This document shows positions 26,581-38,024 of a DNA stretch of 64,000 nt, one piece after another. The stretch comes from Euptelea pleiosperma (Eukaryota; Streptophyta; Magnoliopsida; Ranunculales; Eupteleaceae). Location: contig CM068545.1 of assembly GCA_035048495.1 (NCBI GenBank), positions 35,788,225 through 35,852,224 of the forward strand, read 5' to 3'. A model generated the notes under the pieces. That model searched no databases, had not been told where the DNA came from, and saw nothing but the letters and a program-made list of their open reading frames with translations. The position numbers and the translations under genes are program-made. Numbering within the stretch: the stretch's first letter is position 1; every line of letters starts with the position of its first letter.

Positions 26581-26894
26581 TTTTCAGGCTCCACCAAGAG
26601 GTTGTAAAGGGTTTCTTCCGCAGTTCACGTGACATGTTGACAAGGAATGGAGAAGTTCACGTGACCCACAAGACAGCTTATCCTTTCAGTAAGTGGGAGA
26701 TTGAGAAGCTAGCTGAAAAGGTAGGGCTTTGTTTGGTTGAACAAGTAGCTTCACAAAGCTGGATTATCCAGGTTATCATAACAAGAAGGGAGATGGAAGG
26801 AGAAGCAATCGGACTTTCCCAGTCGGAAGCTGCAGCACTTTCAAATTTGCCTTGCCAAGTAATGCAAGAATCACTCGTCATGGAGTCTCATTAG

Positions 26895-28750
26895 AATAAA
26901 ATAATACCTTCTACCTATTTGTGATTTGGGTCACTTTGTACATTTTATGGGAAAAACTTCCATTTTCTACTTTAAAACCAAAACTGAGGTTGGGGCACGG
27001 CCTTCACACGATGCTTACCTACATAACTTTGATGACGGAGGTCCATCATCAATGTTGACGATGGATTCGACAATGTGAACCATGTGACACATTCTTAGAG
27101 ACTACTGACCGTATGGATGTTTGGCCCATCCTTAGCTAGATCTACATACCAAAAATCAGTCTGATTAGTGATTTCTAACCTTTGGATCTGAGTAGACCAA
27201 ATAATGCTTGAAATTCATGGTTAAAAAAAAAAATCATTAAAAAGACTCTAATCCAACGGATGGAAATTACTAATTAATCAGGTTGAATTTTGGCATGTGA
27301 GTCTATCTAAGGATGGGCTAAAGGTCAGTGGTGTTTACGAGTGTACCACATAGCTCATCTGTTATTTTTCCTTCTTTTATATCCTACTGTTTTTTAACTA
27401 TGTGAATTAATGGCGTAATATACTTGATGTTGCTGGATACAAGAGATAAGAAAAATTTTAGATGCAGAGGGTTTTGGATGCAGAGGATGAGTGGTAAATC
27501 TAGACCACACACATCTTGACTTTATTCCTTTTTAGGTTGTAAAAGCCTTTCTCCATCCGCGACCACGATCATCTTCTTCCCTAAATCGCCTTCACCTCTT
27601 GCCCCTCGAACGTGAGTGAAATCAGAAGCAATTGGGTTTGGACCAACCTTAGATTCTCTCTCCCTGTATCACAATCTCTCTTTTTCTCTCTATTGTTGTC
27701 ATCTCTCTCTCTCCAAAAATCACGAATCCTCCTCCCTGTTCGTGAAGTCTAGAATGTATTACCTTCAATGGCAACAAATAGAGCTGACGGCATATCTCCC
27801 CACATTGTTTGATAGTGATCACTCCCAAATTATAGTGATCACTGAAATTGAACATACACATATCTCGACTTCCGTTCTCGGCGCAACCATATTTTTTTAA
27901 AATTGTCCAAACGGTTGAGATGATAAAAAGGATGAATCACTGAAACAAATTGGTTTTGGTATTAAATATCTCCAGCACAACTAATCCACTCTATGGTTCC
28001 AACCTAAGAGAAACCTTATACAAAGAAAGGATGTGAGTAGATTATCACAATCATACAATCTATTGAAGTCTTTTGGGATGGACAGGTCTAAAAATAAATT
28101 GGGAAGAGCTGTGTGTGTTCAATTTCAGTGCTGTTTATGCCCAGCTATTAGAGAGGTTGCAGGCCAATAAACAAGCAGAAATCTCTGTTATGGCAGATCA
28201 GTTCCGCGTAGTGGCTTCCTCTTCTTGAGTTTGGGAAAGGGCTCAATTGGTGCATCCGACTTATGCAAATTACTCATGAGATATTGATTTTACATCTTTC
28301 AATTTTTCTAGTAGCAATAAATGCGATTAATTAAGAGGCACAAATCAGAACCAGAAACATTAGAAGAAAACGAGGGAGGGAGGGGATGTAAATGGTGAAA
28401 GACGGTTCAGGGAAGAAGAGTATCATGGAAAGAGAAAGGTTTTCTAAGAAGGAAGATTTTTGTCTTTAAAAAAGGAAACCAATTAATATGATATTAGTTT
28501 TAAAACAAATTTAAAATATTAACTATGGTTAACTTGGGTTTTGAAAATGTTTAAGATATGTGGTGTAGATTTATCACTCATCCTTTGCATCTAAATTTTT
28601 TCCCAAGATATATATATATATATAATTCTAGGCCCCTTGGGTCTTATGGTCTTAGCCTATTAGACCCAAGCCTAATCCAATTTGTTCTCATGATCGGCTA
28701 CAGTCCAATTGCCCTGAAATATTGCCCGGGGAAATTTTGAAAACAAAAAC
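26895..28750. other. Intergenic with a palindromic repeat and a duplicated-unit border
   Basis: At about 27,060-27,360 a fold-back repeat has facing arms (GACCGTATGGATGTTTGGCCCATCC / GGATGGGCTAAAGGTCAGT, in part) of the same family as 39,150, 39,420 and 56,460. At about 27,450-27,520 lies a second copy of the block found upstream of DUF2431 gene 1. No gene is recognised; CT-rich stretches near 27,655-27,720 are simple sequence. Confidence 0.45.
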
Positions 28751-29407
28751 AAAAAAATCCAACCTCCGTCGTCAACTTTCTGATCTTTAATAATGCGCAG
28801 TTAAGTGTCGTGTGGGACATGCTTAGTGGCTCTCTTTTAGCTCTTGATCTCTAGAACCTCTTTCGGGTACAGGGTAAAGATCCCCTCAACGATCAAAGGT
28901 GAAGAACAGGGATTCACTGTTTAGAGGAGGTGAACACCGCCGTTGCCTCACCTTCCTCCACCCTCTGTTGCTCCTAGGAACAGGACACCACTGCTAGGGT
29001 TTTGCCCCACACCGCCACCTCACCTTCCTCCGCCCTCTATTGCAACCCTCCCCTGGCTGTTCAAGCGATTGGGTTAGGCAGAGTCCTCCTATTTTCTTGA
29101 TTTCTCTTCCTCGTGTCCCTATTTTTGCTGTTCCAGTAGATTTTAAGGCTTTGAAGAGGAGTCTTTCTCCTCGAATCCCCATCCGCGGTGATCTCTGCGG
29201 ACGGAGACAAATAAATCATAGCCGGACTTGGGAGAAGTTTGGAACTTTTGTTTCAGATCGGCTATTGGAGATCCGATCCGATCGACTATTCTATTTCGTT
29301 GGTTCTTCCTTGAGATCGTTCTTCTTGATGGCCTAAATCTGATAGGAACATCAATGTTCCCCTGGGGCTTCCTTCTCAATCTTGAAGAGCCCTCTCTACC
29401 AAACAGA

Positions 29408-31300
29408 ATGCATGCTCCTACTAAACCCAAAACCTATGCTAGCCTTGTACGCCCTGTGCAAGAGGTTAACTTGAGTCAACTCCCTCCATCAACAATGAAA
29501 GGAAACTTCAGTTCGATCGTGATCAGTGAAGATCACTATCAATGAAGATTGGCTTCGTGCAAATACAACTTGATAGGTAGGCTCGTTCTTTCCAAAGGAA
29601 ACCAGCCTCCCAAAATCGATGAACTTAGGATCAAATGCCATGAGATCATGCAATGTCAGATTGGTTCCCTTCCCAGCACGTATCTCGGGTTACCTCTGGG
29701 GGCCAATTATAGGAGCAAAGCAATTTGGGACCCTGTGATAGAGCGTTTAGATAGTCGGCTGTCCAGATGGAAAGCCAAGTTTCTATTCAAAGGGGGTAGG
29801 CTGGTGCTAATCAAAAGTACCCTCTCCAGCTTGCCATTGTACTACATGTCTCTCTTTGCTATGCCTGCTAGTGTGGAAAAGAGGATTGTCAAAATAATGC
29901 GAAACTTTTTGTGGAGTGGGAATGGGAAAGGTCAGAAGCTGTGTCTTGTCGGATAGAAGATTATCACTAAGTCTAGAGAAAAAGGTGGTTTGGGTATTCG
30001 GAAGCTTAGGAGCATGTGCGAAGTGTTGAGAGGCAAATGGCTGCGACGTTTTAGCTCTGAGAGAGACAGCTTGTGACATAGAGTGATTTTTGGGATATAT
30101 GGTGAGAGCGTGGCGGGTTGGGTCAGTAGGCTTCCTAGAGGCACATACGGGTGTGGAGTTTGGAGGGGGGTTATGAGAGGGTTGCAAAAATTTGAAGAAT
30201 GGGTCGTCTTCAAGGTAGGGAAAGGGAATAAAGTGCTATTTTGGAAAGACATTTGGTGTTCTGAGTCCAGGCTAGAATCTGATTTCTGTGATCTTTATTC
30301 TATCTCTAAAAAGAAATTGGCCACTGTTAGTGAGATGCAGGTTGTAGGTGATGATGTACTAGCCTGGGATTTCGGATTTAGGAGGAACCTCAATGATGGA
30401 GAAGCGTCACGTGTGGCAAACCTTCTACTGAGAGTGGGGGATTATCCTATTCTTAGCCAAGTGGAAGATATCAGATGGTGGAAGCATGACAACAAATGCA
30501 AATTCTCTGTACGCTCTTTTTATGAGGCTTTAGATGATGTGGAGCCCGAGATCTTCCCAGTAGCCGGGGTGTGGAGTAACAGGGCCCCTTCTAAAGTGCG
30601 ATTCTTTGCTTGGTGTGTGGTCCGAGGCAGAGTCCAGACCATGGACTTGCTGTGGAAGAGAGGCGTTGGAGTGATCGACCATTGCCCCATGTGTTTTGAG
30701 AGTGGTGAGTCTTTTGATCATCTTTTCTTGCATTGCAGAGTGGCTTGGGCGATTTGGCCCGAGTTTTGTGGAGAGTTCGGATTCAGTTGGGCTGTTCCTA
30801 TGTCATTCAGAGATCTGCTTCTTGCATGGCGCTGCAAGACTTTTGGGGACCTTGGGAGAAAGTTATGGATCCTTGTCCTGCTAGCTATAGTTTAGAGTAT
30901 CTGGAAAGAGCGGAATAATAGGGTCTTTGAGGGGAGATGTTACTCGTTAGAAGCTCTTATTTTGGAGATCAAGGGTCTTATTTTATCTTGGGTCAAACTA
31001 TATGATGAGGGGAGGGGTCTCAAATTTGAGGACATGGTATTCAGTTAGTCGTTTCTGATTGGGAGAGTTTGATCAATTTGGGTTGTTCCCCGGGTGTCGG
31101 GTTTGCTTTCATGTTTTGTTTTTTCTTGTGGTTTGGTTTTTCTTTCTTGTTCCTTCTTCTCTTGCCTTGGCAGGCTCCCTCAGCCTCCAAGTGCATTAAT
31201 AAATCTCCCTTTTGTAGGGGCCAATATGTAGGAGCTTCTTTTGATATCCATTTTTCCAATGAAGTGGACATGAAGCGCTTGCGGACAACTGTTATCTAAT
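29408..31300 (+). mobile_element. Truncated, internally deleted LINE retrotransposon
   Basis: From the ATG at 29,408 the translation reads KTYASLVRP, PSTMKGNFSSIVISEDHY, a stop, then NLIGRLVLSKGNQPP: the N-terminal part of a plant LINE ORF1 (DUF4283-type gag). Within a few codons (about 29,630) it runs straight into the C-terminal part of ORF2: LPSTYLGLPLGANYRS, LSRWKAKFLFKGGRLVLIKS and NFLWSG (end of reverse transcriptase). After stops near 29,954 and 30,075 comes the zinc-binding reverse-transcriptase tail (APSKVRFFAW...CPMCFESGESFDHLFLHC). ORF2 ends near 31,048 with KFEDMVFS. The endonuclease and the RT catalytic core are missing, so it cannot move by itself. A 3' untranslated tail follows. 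Confidence 0.85.
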
Positions 31301-31448
31301 AAATCTCTCTTGTTGTCTTTAGTTGTGTATTTGATAAAGCTTAAGAGAGTTTTATTTATAAGAGTTTAGAAGCCCTAAAGTAGTACAAGTGATATTGGGA
31401 TAATGAAAGCATGAAAATTGGATCTGAGAATAGATTTTTTCTACATAG

Positions 31449-31711
31449 TCCAATCGATTGTTCTTTTAGTTCAATTGATTGTACTGTACGGATGGGTTTT
31501 CTGTTCGTCAGCTCAATTGATTGTACATAGGTCCAATCGATTGTACTATATGAAAGTTTTATCTCGATCGGCCCAATCGATTGTACTTAGAGGTCCAATC
31601 AATCGGTCTGGTCCAATCAATTGTATATTAAAACTCTAATCGATTATACTTTGAGGAGTTCTGTTCCATAAGGTCCAATCGATTGTACACAGAGGTCTAA
31701 TTGATTAGACT
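31449..31711. repeat. Spaced array of about ten (C)CAATCGATTGTAC units
   Basis: Ten variants of CCAATCGATTGTACT occur in 263 bases, spaced irregularly by about 5-30 bases. The core AATCGATT or AATTGATT is palindromic. Spacers differ in length and sequence, so it is neither a simple tandem repeat nor a CRISPR (which plants lack). It lies downstream of the LINE tail. Confidence 0.7.
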
Positions 31712-33154
31712 TTCCCTTAGCCAATTTCTTAGACTCTTTGCACTATATTAACCTGGGTCTGTCCTATGACAAGGTACGACCATTCTTATGGTCACTAAGT
31801 CACTTATCTTCCTAAGCGAGCGGACACGATCTTCAACGGATAAATTACAGTTACTCATATGACTCAAGTCGTCAACCGTTTGATTCTTGCGATCTTCGTC
31901 TTTTAGTCTTCACGTAGTTGAAGAAGAATGCGTACCACAACATCCTCAACGTTACACTACTACTCATAGAAATGGTTACAAAAATGTTTTATGTCAAACG
32001 GAATATTTGTCAAAACTAGAATATAAAAATATTCTTTACAAAAATATTATTTTATGAAAAAGGTGGCCCACTAACCGTAACATACGAACCCTACTATATT
32101 AATGGAGCTGCTTAAATCAACAGAGCTGCTCTCGAATGTTTTACACTCCTCTCCGCCTTCCTCGCTTATCAACATGAACCCCTTCTTTCCCAGACAAAAC
32201 ATAACAACTCATCTTAAGCATTTGAACAAGCCGTCACAGCCTTTAATTTTTCTCTCAATTTGGTTTTCTCAAACTCGAATCGGATACGATACATCCACCG
32301 ATCCCGAGATTTTGAAGTATATATGGTTTGAACAATGGAGAATTCAATTATTGTACGACCCCATGGAGTTCAGTACTATTCAGCAAAAATATACTCACAG
32401 GAGGGACCATAGATCATGACCATTTCACTCAGATATTTTTGTTTGGCAACTTTTTTTGTTCTTTTATGCAACGATATGAATAAATTTGCATTGACCAAAC
32501 GAAAATCCAAGACTAGGAGAATTGATGAACAATTTATCTGTTTTGGGAAAAGCCTTTGAAGAATTAGACCTGATCTTAAGAGAAAGGTTTTAAATGGAAT
32601 GGTAAAATAGACAAGAGCGTTACCAATATTTCTGTTATGCCCGTTATAGGGCCTGATATTTTAATAGATAGTAGCAAAAGATAACGGAAAATAATGGAAA
32701 AATAAAACTCAAAACTTGAATTCGAAATCCAGAAATAAAATAATTTTTAAAATAATGAAAATAACTGAAAAACTGGTAAAATAAGTGAAGTAAAGCAAAT
32801 TAAGTAATACACCCAACATGGCAGCTAAAATGGTTGGTATGTATCCTCCTCTTTCGAGAGGTCGTGGGGTCAAGCCCACACAGGTAGATTTCCTCCTTTG
32901 AGTAGTGTCCCACGATGGTGACAACAGAAAAAAAAAAAGAAAAGCAAATTAAATAATGGACATTAAAATGTTATAAAAAAATAATGGATAATATTTTTGT
33001 TATAATGACCATTATTTTAAAATAATGATCGTTATAACAGAATAGCGTTAAATCGGAAATAAGGTGGTAGGCTTTGGGGGAGATTCGAGACAATCTCATT
33101 CTCCAATTCATGATGATTCGACAAAGTGGGATCATTTGGACCTATAAAAAAAAA
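31712..33154. other. Intergenic, possible SINE-like segment
   Basis: A plus-strand open frame of 105 codons at about 32,102-32,419 shows no family motif. At about 32,820-32,925 TGGTTGGTATGTATCC and, 25 bases later, GGGTCAAGCCC resemble tRNA-type A and B boxes, suggesting a SINE remnant; support is weak. The rest is AT-rich with GTTATAA words. Confidence 0.35.
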
Positions 33155-33526
33155 GAGTCGGGATCAGGAGACAACCATTTTTGGCGGATTCACACAGAAG
33201 ATGAATCAATAGCTGATTTTTGGTGAGGATGATCTCCTCACCATATGGACCACCCCAACAAAAAATCAACCCATTCTAATTTTCTAACTCCATCAAATGT
33301 GGATTTCAAGTTACATGGTAAAAATAGACGGCCCATAATTCTTCAACTTCTAAACCAGTCCATGAATATCGGAATGATTTGAATTTTTGTGAGGATGATC
33401 TCCTCCCCATAGAGATCATCCTCACCAAAAATTAGCCATTGATTCATCTTCTATCTGAGATCGCCAAATGGTTGTCAAAAATAGATGTCAAAAAGGTTGT
33501 CCTCCGATCCCGACCCTAAAAAAAAG
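33155..33526. mobile_element. Fold-back MITE, GGGTCGGGATC family
   Basis: The left end GAGTCGGGATCAGGAGACAA and the inverse of the right end, GGGTCGGGATCGGAGGACAA, match. The arms extend through GAAGATGAATCAATAGCTGA and GGTGAGGATGATCTCCTC. Flanks on both sides are T followed by eight or nine A, compatible with a 9-bp duplication but uninformative because of the homopolymer. Related copies lie at 18.8 kb and split across 40,897-51,733. Confidence 0.75.
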
Positions 33527-33665
33527 TGGGATGCTTTAGAAAAAAGGGACGGTTTGGGAGAGATGCCAGATGTCAATTTCATGATCCAAAATTGGGTGTT
33601 TAAATCCTTGAACCATGATCTAGAAATCAGATTTTGTATTTGTTAATTCATTATAGATTTTCCAA

Positions 33666-34594
33666 TCTATATAATAAGGGAGCTCATCTGTCTCCCCCTA
33701 TTATAGGCTTCAATAAAGAAGGGCCGAGATCTTATTCCCCCAACTGGATGGTGGATCTCAGCAACTCACATCCGACTGAAGAGGACGACCACTAGGATTG
33801 ATACTCTGAAGAAAGGGATGTAAGGGAGGGGGTCGGATTTGTAGGATGAAAGGCCTACGCGTCTTGGGATATTCGTGCATATCCAATGTTGTAGCCCCCC
33901 TATTAGCCCCTTATCCCGAGAGAGCCTCTCAGCCTGGACTCTTCCCCACCACATCTATAAGCAATCCCAAAATATGATATATGTTCTTCTATGCACCCGA
34001 ATTCACGCAGGGGATCCAGTCCTCTGGCATAGATACAATCTCAAACGGTCCTGCGGTTCACCAATTGGTTGATTTTTTGGGAGAACTAACGAACGGTCAG
34101 TGGAGCGAAGGTACCCTGCCTATCACGTAAAGCAGAATGAAACTTCTAAAGGAGCAAACTATGGCCCAGGGGCCTTTGAATTTATAGGTTCCATTCCATC
34201 ATGTTTTGGCTGGAGACAAAACGCTGGTTTGGCTCATCTAGATCAAATCTTCCAGTGGCAGCCAACAACATCGATTTTGAGCCTAAAACCAGAAAAGCGA
34301 GCAAGTTTGAAAAGGAGGGACTCATTCCACCCGTTAAGGCAAGACGATCGGTGACAAGGTCGAACGCATCTCGTTGGCCGGCCAACCCAACCACTCAATC
34401 GGCAAGAGACGGCTTAGGATTCGGATCCAGAAACCTTCGGTTCCCTTTGTTTGAATCAACGCCGCCTATTAGTTAGTTTACATTTCAAACTCAACCACGG
34501 TCACGACATGTTGTTTGTTGATATTGATTGAGGAGTTGGAGTTTAGCTTACTGAATCTTGGCAAATGCTTTGTCGGGCACGGGCCACCCACTAG
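33666..34594 (+). mobile_element. Complete 929-bp non-autonomous Helitron with GC-richer cargo
   Basis: The element begins TCTATATAATAAGGGAGC after an A and ends GTCGGGCACGGGCCACCCACTAG before a T, so both Helitron termini are present in plus orientation. The ends match the units of the arrays at 1.9-5.1 kb and 61.5-63.3 kb. The middle (about 33,780-34,540) is different from the array units and visibly richer in G and C. It holds two overlapping open frames of 84-91 codons with no motif I recognise; captured genomic or organellar sequence is a possibility. Confidence 0.75.
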
Positions 34595-35179
34595 TACCCA
34601 ATAATCTAGATCAGTTTTCTTTCCATGAACATAAAAGTACACAAACTAATCTGAATACATAGAAAACAAATTAATAAATAGTTCAATTCATACCTTGTGT
34701 TGAACTTGAAAATGAACTACTGCCTGCACCTGATATATCAACACCTTCTTTGTGCTAGTTAGTTACAAAAAGATGTAGAACACACTAAGGGTTTTCGTCC
34801 AACCCCCTTACTCAAGTCTTCAAGAGAGATGGGTTCAATTAAATTTTAGAACGTGTAGGAATGTGACTTATATATACTTCAAGAGTTCCATCAAGTCTAA
34901 CGTGTTTCATGTTATACCTTTGCACGGTACACTGGTTGAGAATACTCGTATAAAGATTTTGTCTTGAATTCAGATTATGGGATATGGATAAAAGTCAGAT
35001 CCGGTTCGGAACATCTTGTTCAAAGTTGGATTTGAATATGGATCTACCTAATCTGACATGAGTCCAACCCATTTCATGCCCTAGTTGTCGAGATCTACTC
35101 CAGGTTTTTCAAGTACATGTGGTGTGACATCATTCATGTGTCCAACGAGGTGAATCTATCCTATCAATAATATTTTTAA
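34595..35179. other. Intergenic, no recognised gene
   Basis: A short minus-strand stretch at about 34,690-34,740 translates as GAGSSSFSSSTQG, reminiscent of serine-rich hAT transposase N-termini, but it is too short to call. Nothing else recognised. Confidence 0.35.
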
Positions 35180-35572
35180 GAGTCCCTCTAGAGCTACACC
35201 CATTTCTTACATCCACTTCTTACACCCGAGGTTGGGACCGACATGGAGATCATGTTGGACAATCCAACCGCACAATGAGTTTTTCATACTATGGTTACCC
35301 TTCTCACAAAAAATCAGGACAATTCGACATTCTTAACCTCATGAAAATATGACTTTAATTTTAAAAATCAAGACCATCCAATTAAACTATTATTTTCGGT
35401 CAATTTTTTATATGGTTAGGGATGTTGAAGTAAACTGATTTTTGGCAACAATTATCATCATGGCAAGGACAACTCAATGTATGGTTGGATTGTCCAACAT
35501 GATCTCCATGTGGGCCCCAACCTCGGGTGTAAGAAGTCGATGTAAGAAATGGGTGTAGCTCCAGACGGACTC
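35180..35572. mobile_element. Fold-back MITE, perfect 9-bp TSD
   Basis: The 393-bp element has long, nearly perfect arms: GAGTCCCTCTAGAGCTACAC on the left and, inverted, GAGTCCGTCTGGAGCTACAC on the right, continuing through CCATTTCTTACATC and CACCCGAGGTTGGG. The flanks are identical 9-bp copies of TATTTTTAA (35,171-35,179 and 35,573-35,581), pointing to a Mutator-type transposase. Non-coding. Confidence 0.85.
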
Positions 35573-36369
35573 TATTTTTAAACAGTGTTTTCAAAAGGTG
35601 AAGCTATGAGGCGAGACATTGATATCTTGAAAAGCGTGCAATGATTTAAATTGTATGACTCATTGTAATAACCCAGATTTTTCATAAACCCCAACAAGTG
35701 AGAACCTTAATTAGTGTAGGCACGTGTTCTTGTAAGTAGCACCCGAAAAATGTTTTCCTTCAAATGACATTTTAATAACTATACAATGTAGGTTAACTTA
35801 GTAATTTTACTTTTTAAACTACATGAAACATATAATGGTTAAGTCAACCTAATAACCCTAAGCATCTTGTCTCTAGATTTGTAGGGCTTTCGAATAATTT
35901 ACTCTCGGGATGACATTTTTTTAATTAGGGTTTTTACTATTACTCGCACATCTTAATTTCACTCACCTAGTAATTATGTGATCATTATATATGTTAGAAG
36001 TCATCTGCGACTTTCAATATTTTCAAAAAAAAAATTAATTCAAGAGTATTTCTGTACTTTAAATACTCGGATAATTTTATATATTTTCAGTATTCAACAC
36101 ATAACTTCTTTACTTTGATGTCAAAATAACGATCTATTTGATATTCTGGATGATAAAGATATAATCCTTGTGTTGTCAATCCCAGGAAATCGCTATGTTT
36201 TACTTATGTAATCTTAATTATGAGAGATCACGTGATTTATCGGAATTAGCTAGACGTACGGACTTGACTTGGTAATCCAAACACTTAACCTAAAAGAACT
36301 TTGAGTACTAAGAAGATCAGAACCTTGAAGAATCGAAGGGTTCTCGACTTGCTTGGTGGAGCTTTCCAC
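35573..36369. other. Intergenic, AT-rich, no recognised gene
   Basis: No coding or structural feature was recognised between the fold-back MITE and the ankyrin remnant. Confidence 0.35.
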
Positions 36370-36690
36370 TCACTTAATTCCCCTGATAGAAGTGAGATCT
36401 TTGTCAATTGCTAGGAGTCTCTTGATTGTCTCTACGTGGCCATTTATCACAGCTAGGTGAATGGGGCTAGTACCATTTTGGTTTAACCTTCTTGCAAACA
36501 AGGGCATCAATGTCATAATCTCCATGGTGATATAGGTTTGCCCTGGCGATGTAGCTACGTGTAAGGAGTCTCATAGAATGGAATAGCCCATCTATCCCTG
36601 GAAAATAAATCGGTCTTCCTCAAATATTACATGTAAGGCGTCTACATCTCCGGCTCGAGTGGCTTGAGTAAGATGCAATACGACACAATA
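36370..36690 (-). pseudogene. Ankyrin-repeat gene fragment (BDA1/ACD6-like), decayed
   Basis: On the minus strand the translation reads QATRAGDVDALHVIFEEDRF, then two in-frame stops around MGYSIL, then MEIMTLMPLFARRLNQNG and TSPIHLAVINGHVETIKRLL. These match the start of plant ankyrin proteins of the BDA1-like group: an AAQAGNIDALY-type opening, the FAMEIM..KPSFARKLNQ-G-SP-HLA stretch and an ankyrin repeat. After about 100 codons the frame ends in a stop (near 36,385). It is a short remnant, unrelated in position to the intact ankyrin-PGG gene at 52 kb. Confidence 0.7.
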
Positions 36691-37614
36691 AAGCTACGGC
36701 TGGAGCTACAATACATCACAATAAAGCTATGGCTGGAGCTTGTGTATGATTGGATTGTAATTCAGTTTGTGAAGTCAGTTGCGTGGAAAACGGTCTATAC
36801 TACTAGAGCTTTTGCTAGTGCACCTTTCTATTTGAACATGGTCCCAAGGTTTTCTCGATGAGATTTCATCATTAAATATCGCGTGTTATATGTGCTTGAT
36901 TGATTGAATTATTTGAGGTTGGATTGAATGATATTAATCGAGGAAAATAATTCCTTGATATATTTTAATTAAAATTGGTCAATTTGTATCAAATCTGCTT
37001 TTGCAATTGAATGTGATATGAACCCATTACATCGATCGATTATAATAAGTAAAAATTATTTTATATTTTTTTAAATTTAAATCAGACTTATTCAACCATG
37101 TGTAATTAATGCATATTCATCCAACGGAACTTGCTATTTTTCAAAAATTTTCCCTCTCAAATTGCCCCCAATAATTTCTAGGATGTGGGGTCCACTATTC
37201 TAGTCATCACTTTTAGAAATCTCTTTTAATTGTTGCCATAATGCCCCCATTCACTAAATCCAATGATTTTTTTAATTATATTTAAGCAATTAAGAAGTCA
37301 ATTAAATAAATTAAAAATGCCACCTCATCTACTATAATCTATGCTACGCATATATTAAAGTCTACTCAAGCCCTTACTAGGCCTAACACTAAATCCAATT
37401 GGATCTAATTCAATGCAAACTAATTTACACAATTCATCATTAGTGTACATAAGGTAAGCAAACAAAATAACACAAATATGTTTCAAATAAGGAAATAAAT
37501 ACACCCCCACACACGTGGGACCCATCCTCGTGTGTAAAAATACTAAAATGCCCTTAGGTTGTAAAATTACCAAACTATCCTTATTTTTAGGGTTTAAATG
37601 TAAAGCCTCATAGT
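36691..37614. other. Intergenic, AT-rich, no recognised gene
   Basis: No coding or structural feature recognised apart from the target site CTCATAGT at 37,607-37,614 used by the next element. Confidence 0.35.
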
Positions 37615-38024
37615 TAGGAGTGTCAACTGGTCGGTTCTGTTTTGGTTCCTAAGGTGACCAGAACCGGAACAATCGGTTCCGGTTCTTATCGGTTCGGTTC
37701 CTTAACGGTTCCAGTTCTCAAAGTGATGGATTCGGAACCGGAACCGATTATGTATTTATGTCGGTTCCGGTTTCGGGTATATTAGGCCAAATCTTGAGAA
37801 TATTAGAATATTTACACTATATTTATTTATTGGTACTGGTACCGGTTCTTATCGGTTCGGTTCCGGTACTTATCGGTTTTGGTTCTATATTAAGCTACCC
37901 AGAAGCGGAACCGTTATTGTCGGTTCGGTTCCGATTCCGGTTACTTTTTAATCGGTTCCCAAAAATATGGAACCGGAACCGGTGTTTTCTTTTTCGGGTT
38001 AAATGGGTAAAATTGACACCCCTA
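37615..38024. mobile_element. Non-autonomous hAT element of the same family as the 9,970-bp hAT
   Basis: The 410-bp element begins TAGGAGTGTCAACTGGTCGG and ends with the inverse of TAGGGGTGTCAATTTTACCC. The flanks CTCATAGT and CTCATAGC match at 7 of 8 positions. The interior is almost wholly GGTTCCGGTTC/GAACCGGAACC subterminal repeats, the same words found at both ends of the 9,970-bp element. Confidence 0.8.

Larger units (their letters stand above)
24765..26894 (+). pseudogene. DUF2431 / BMT5-like paralogue with one-base deletion
   Basis: The three exons match copy 1 in borders and length: 24,765-24,930, 25,100-25,301 and 26,588-26,894. The motifs LLVGEGDFSFS, HEVDAHTMSQHP, FNFPHAGYH and HVTHKTAYPFSKW are kept. 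After EQVA, near 26,748, one base is missing compared with copy 1, and the frame runs into about 50 unrelated residues ending VMESH. The next frame still spells the family's C-terminal tail. Splice sites look intact, so a transcript with an altered tail is possible. Nevertheless loss of the conserved C-terminus makes a normal product unlikely. A MULE-like element sits just upstream and a MITE lies in intron 2. I call it a recent pseudogene; a sequencing error is the main alternative. Confidence 0.8.

Noticed and set aside
31449..31711. CRISPR-like look of the AATCGATT array
   Set aside because: Repeats are degenerate, spacers are irregular and short, there are no cas genes, and the DNA is a plant nuclear genome.
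31955..32060. Possible CACTA-like end (CACTACTACTCATAGAAATGG)
   Set aside because: The word lacks the usual CACTA terminal continuation and subterminal repeats; no partner end found.
32820..32925. tRNA-like A and B boxes
   Set aside because: Spacing and loop sequences do not form a tRNA; kept only as a weak SINE-like remark.
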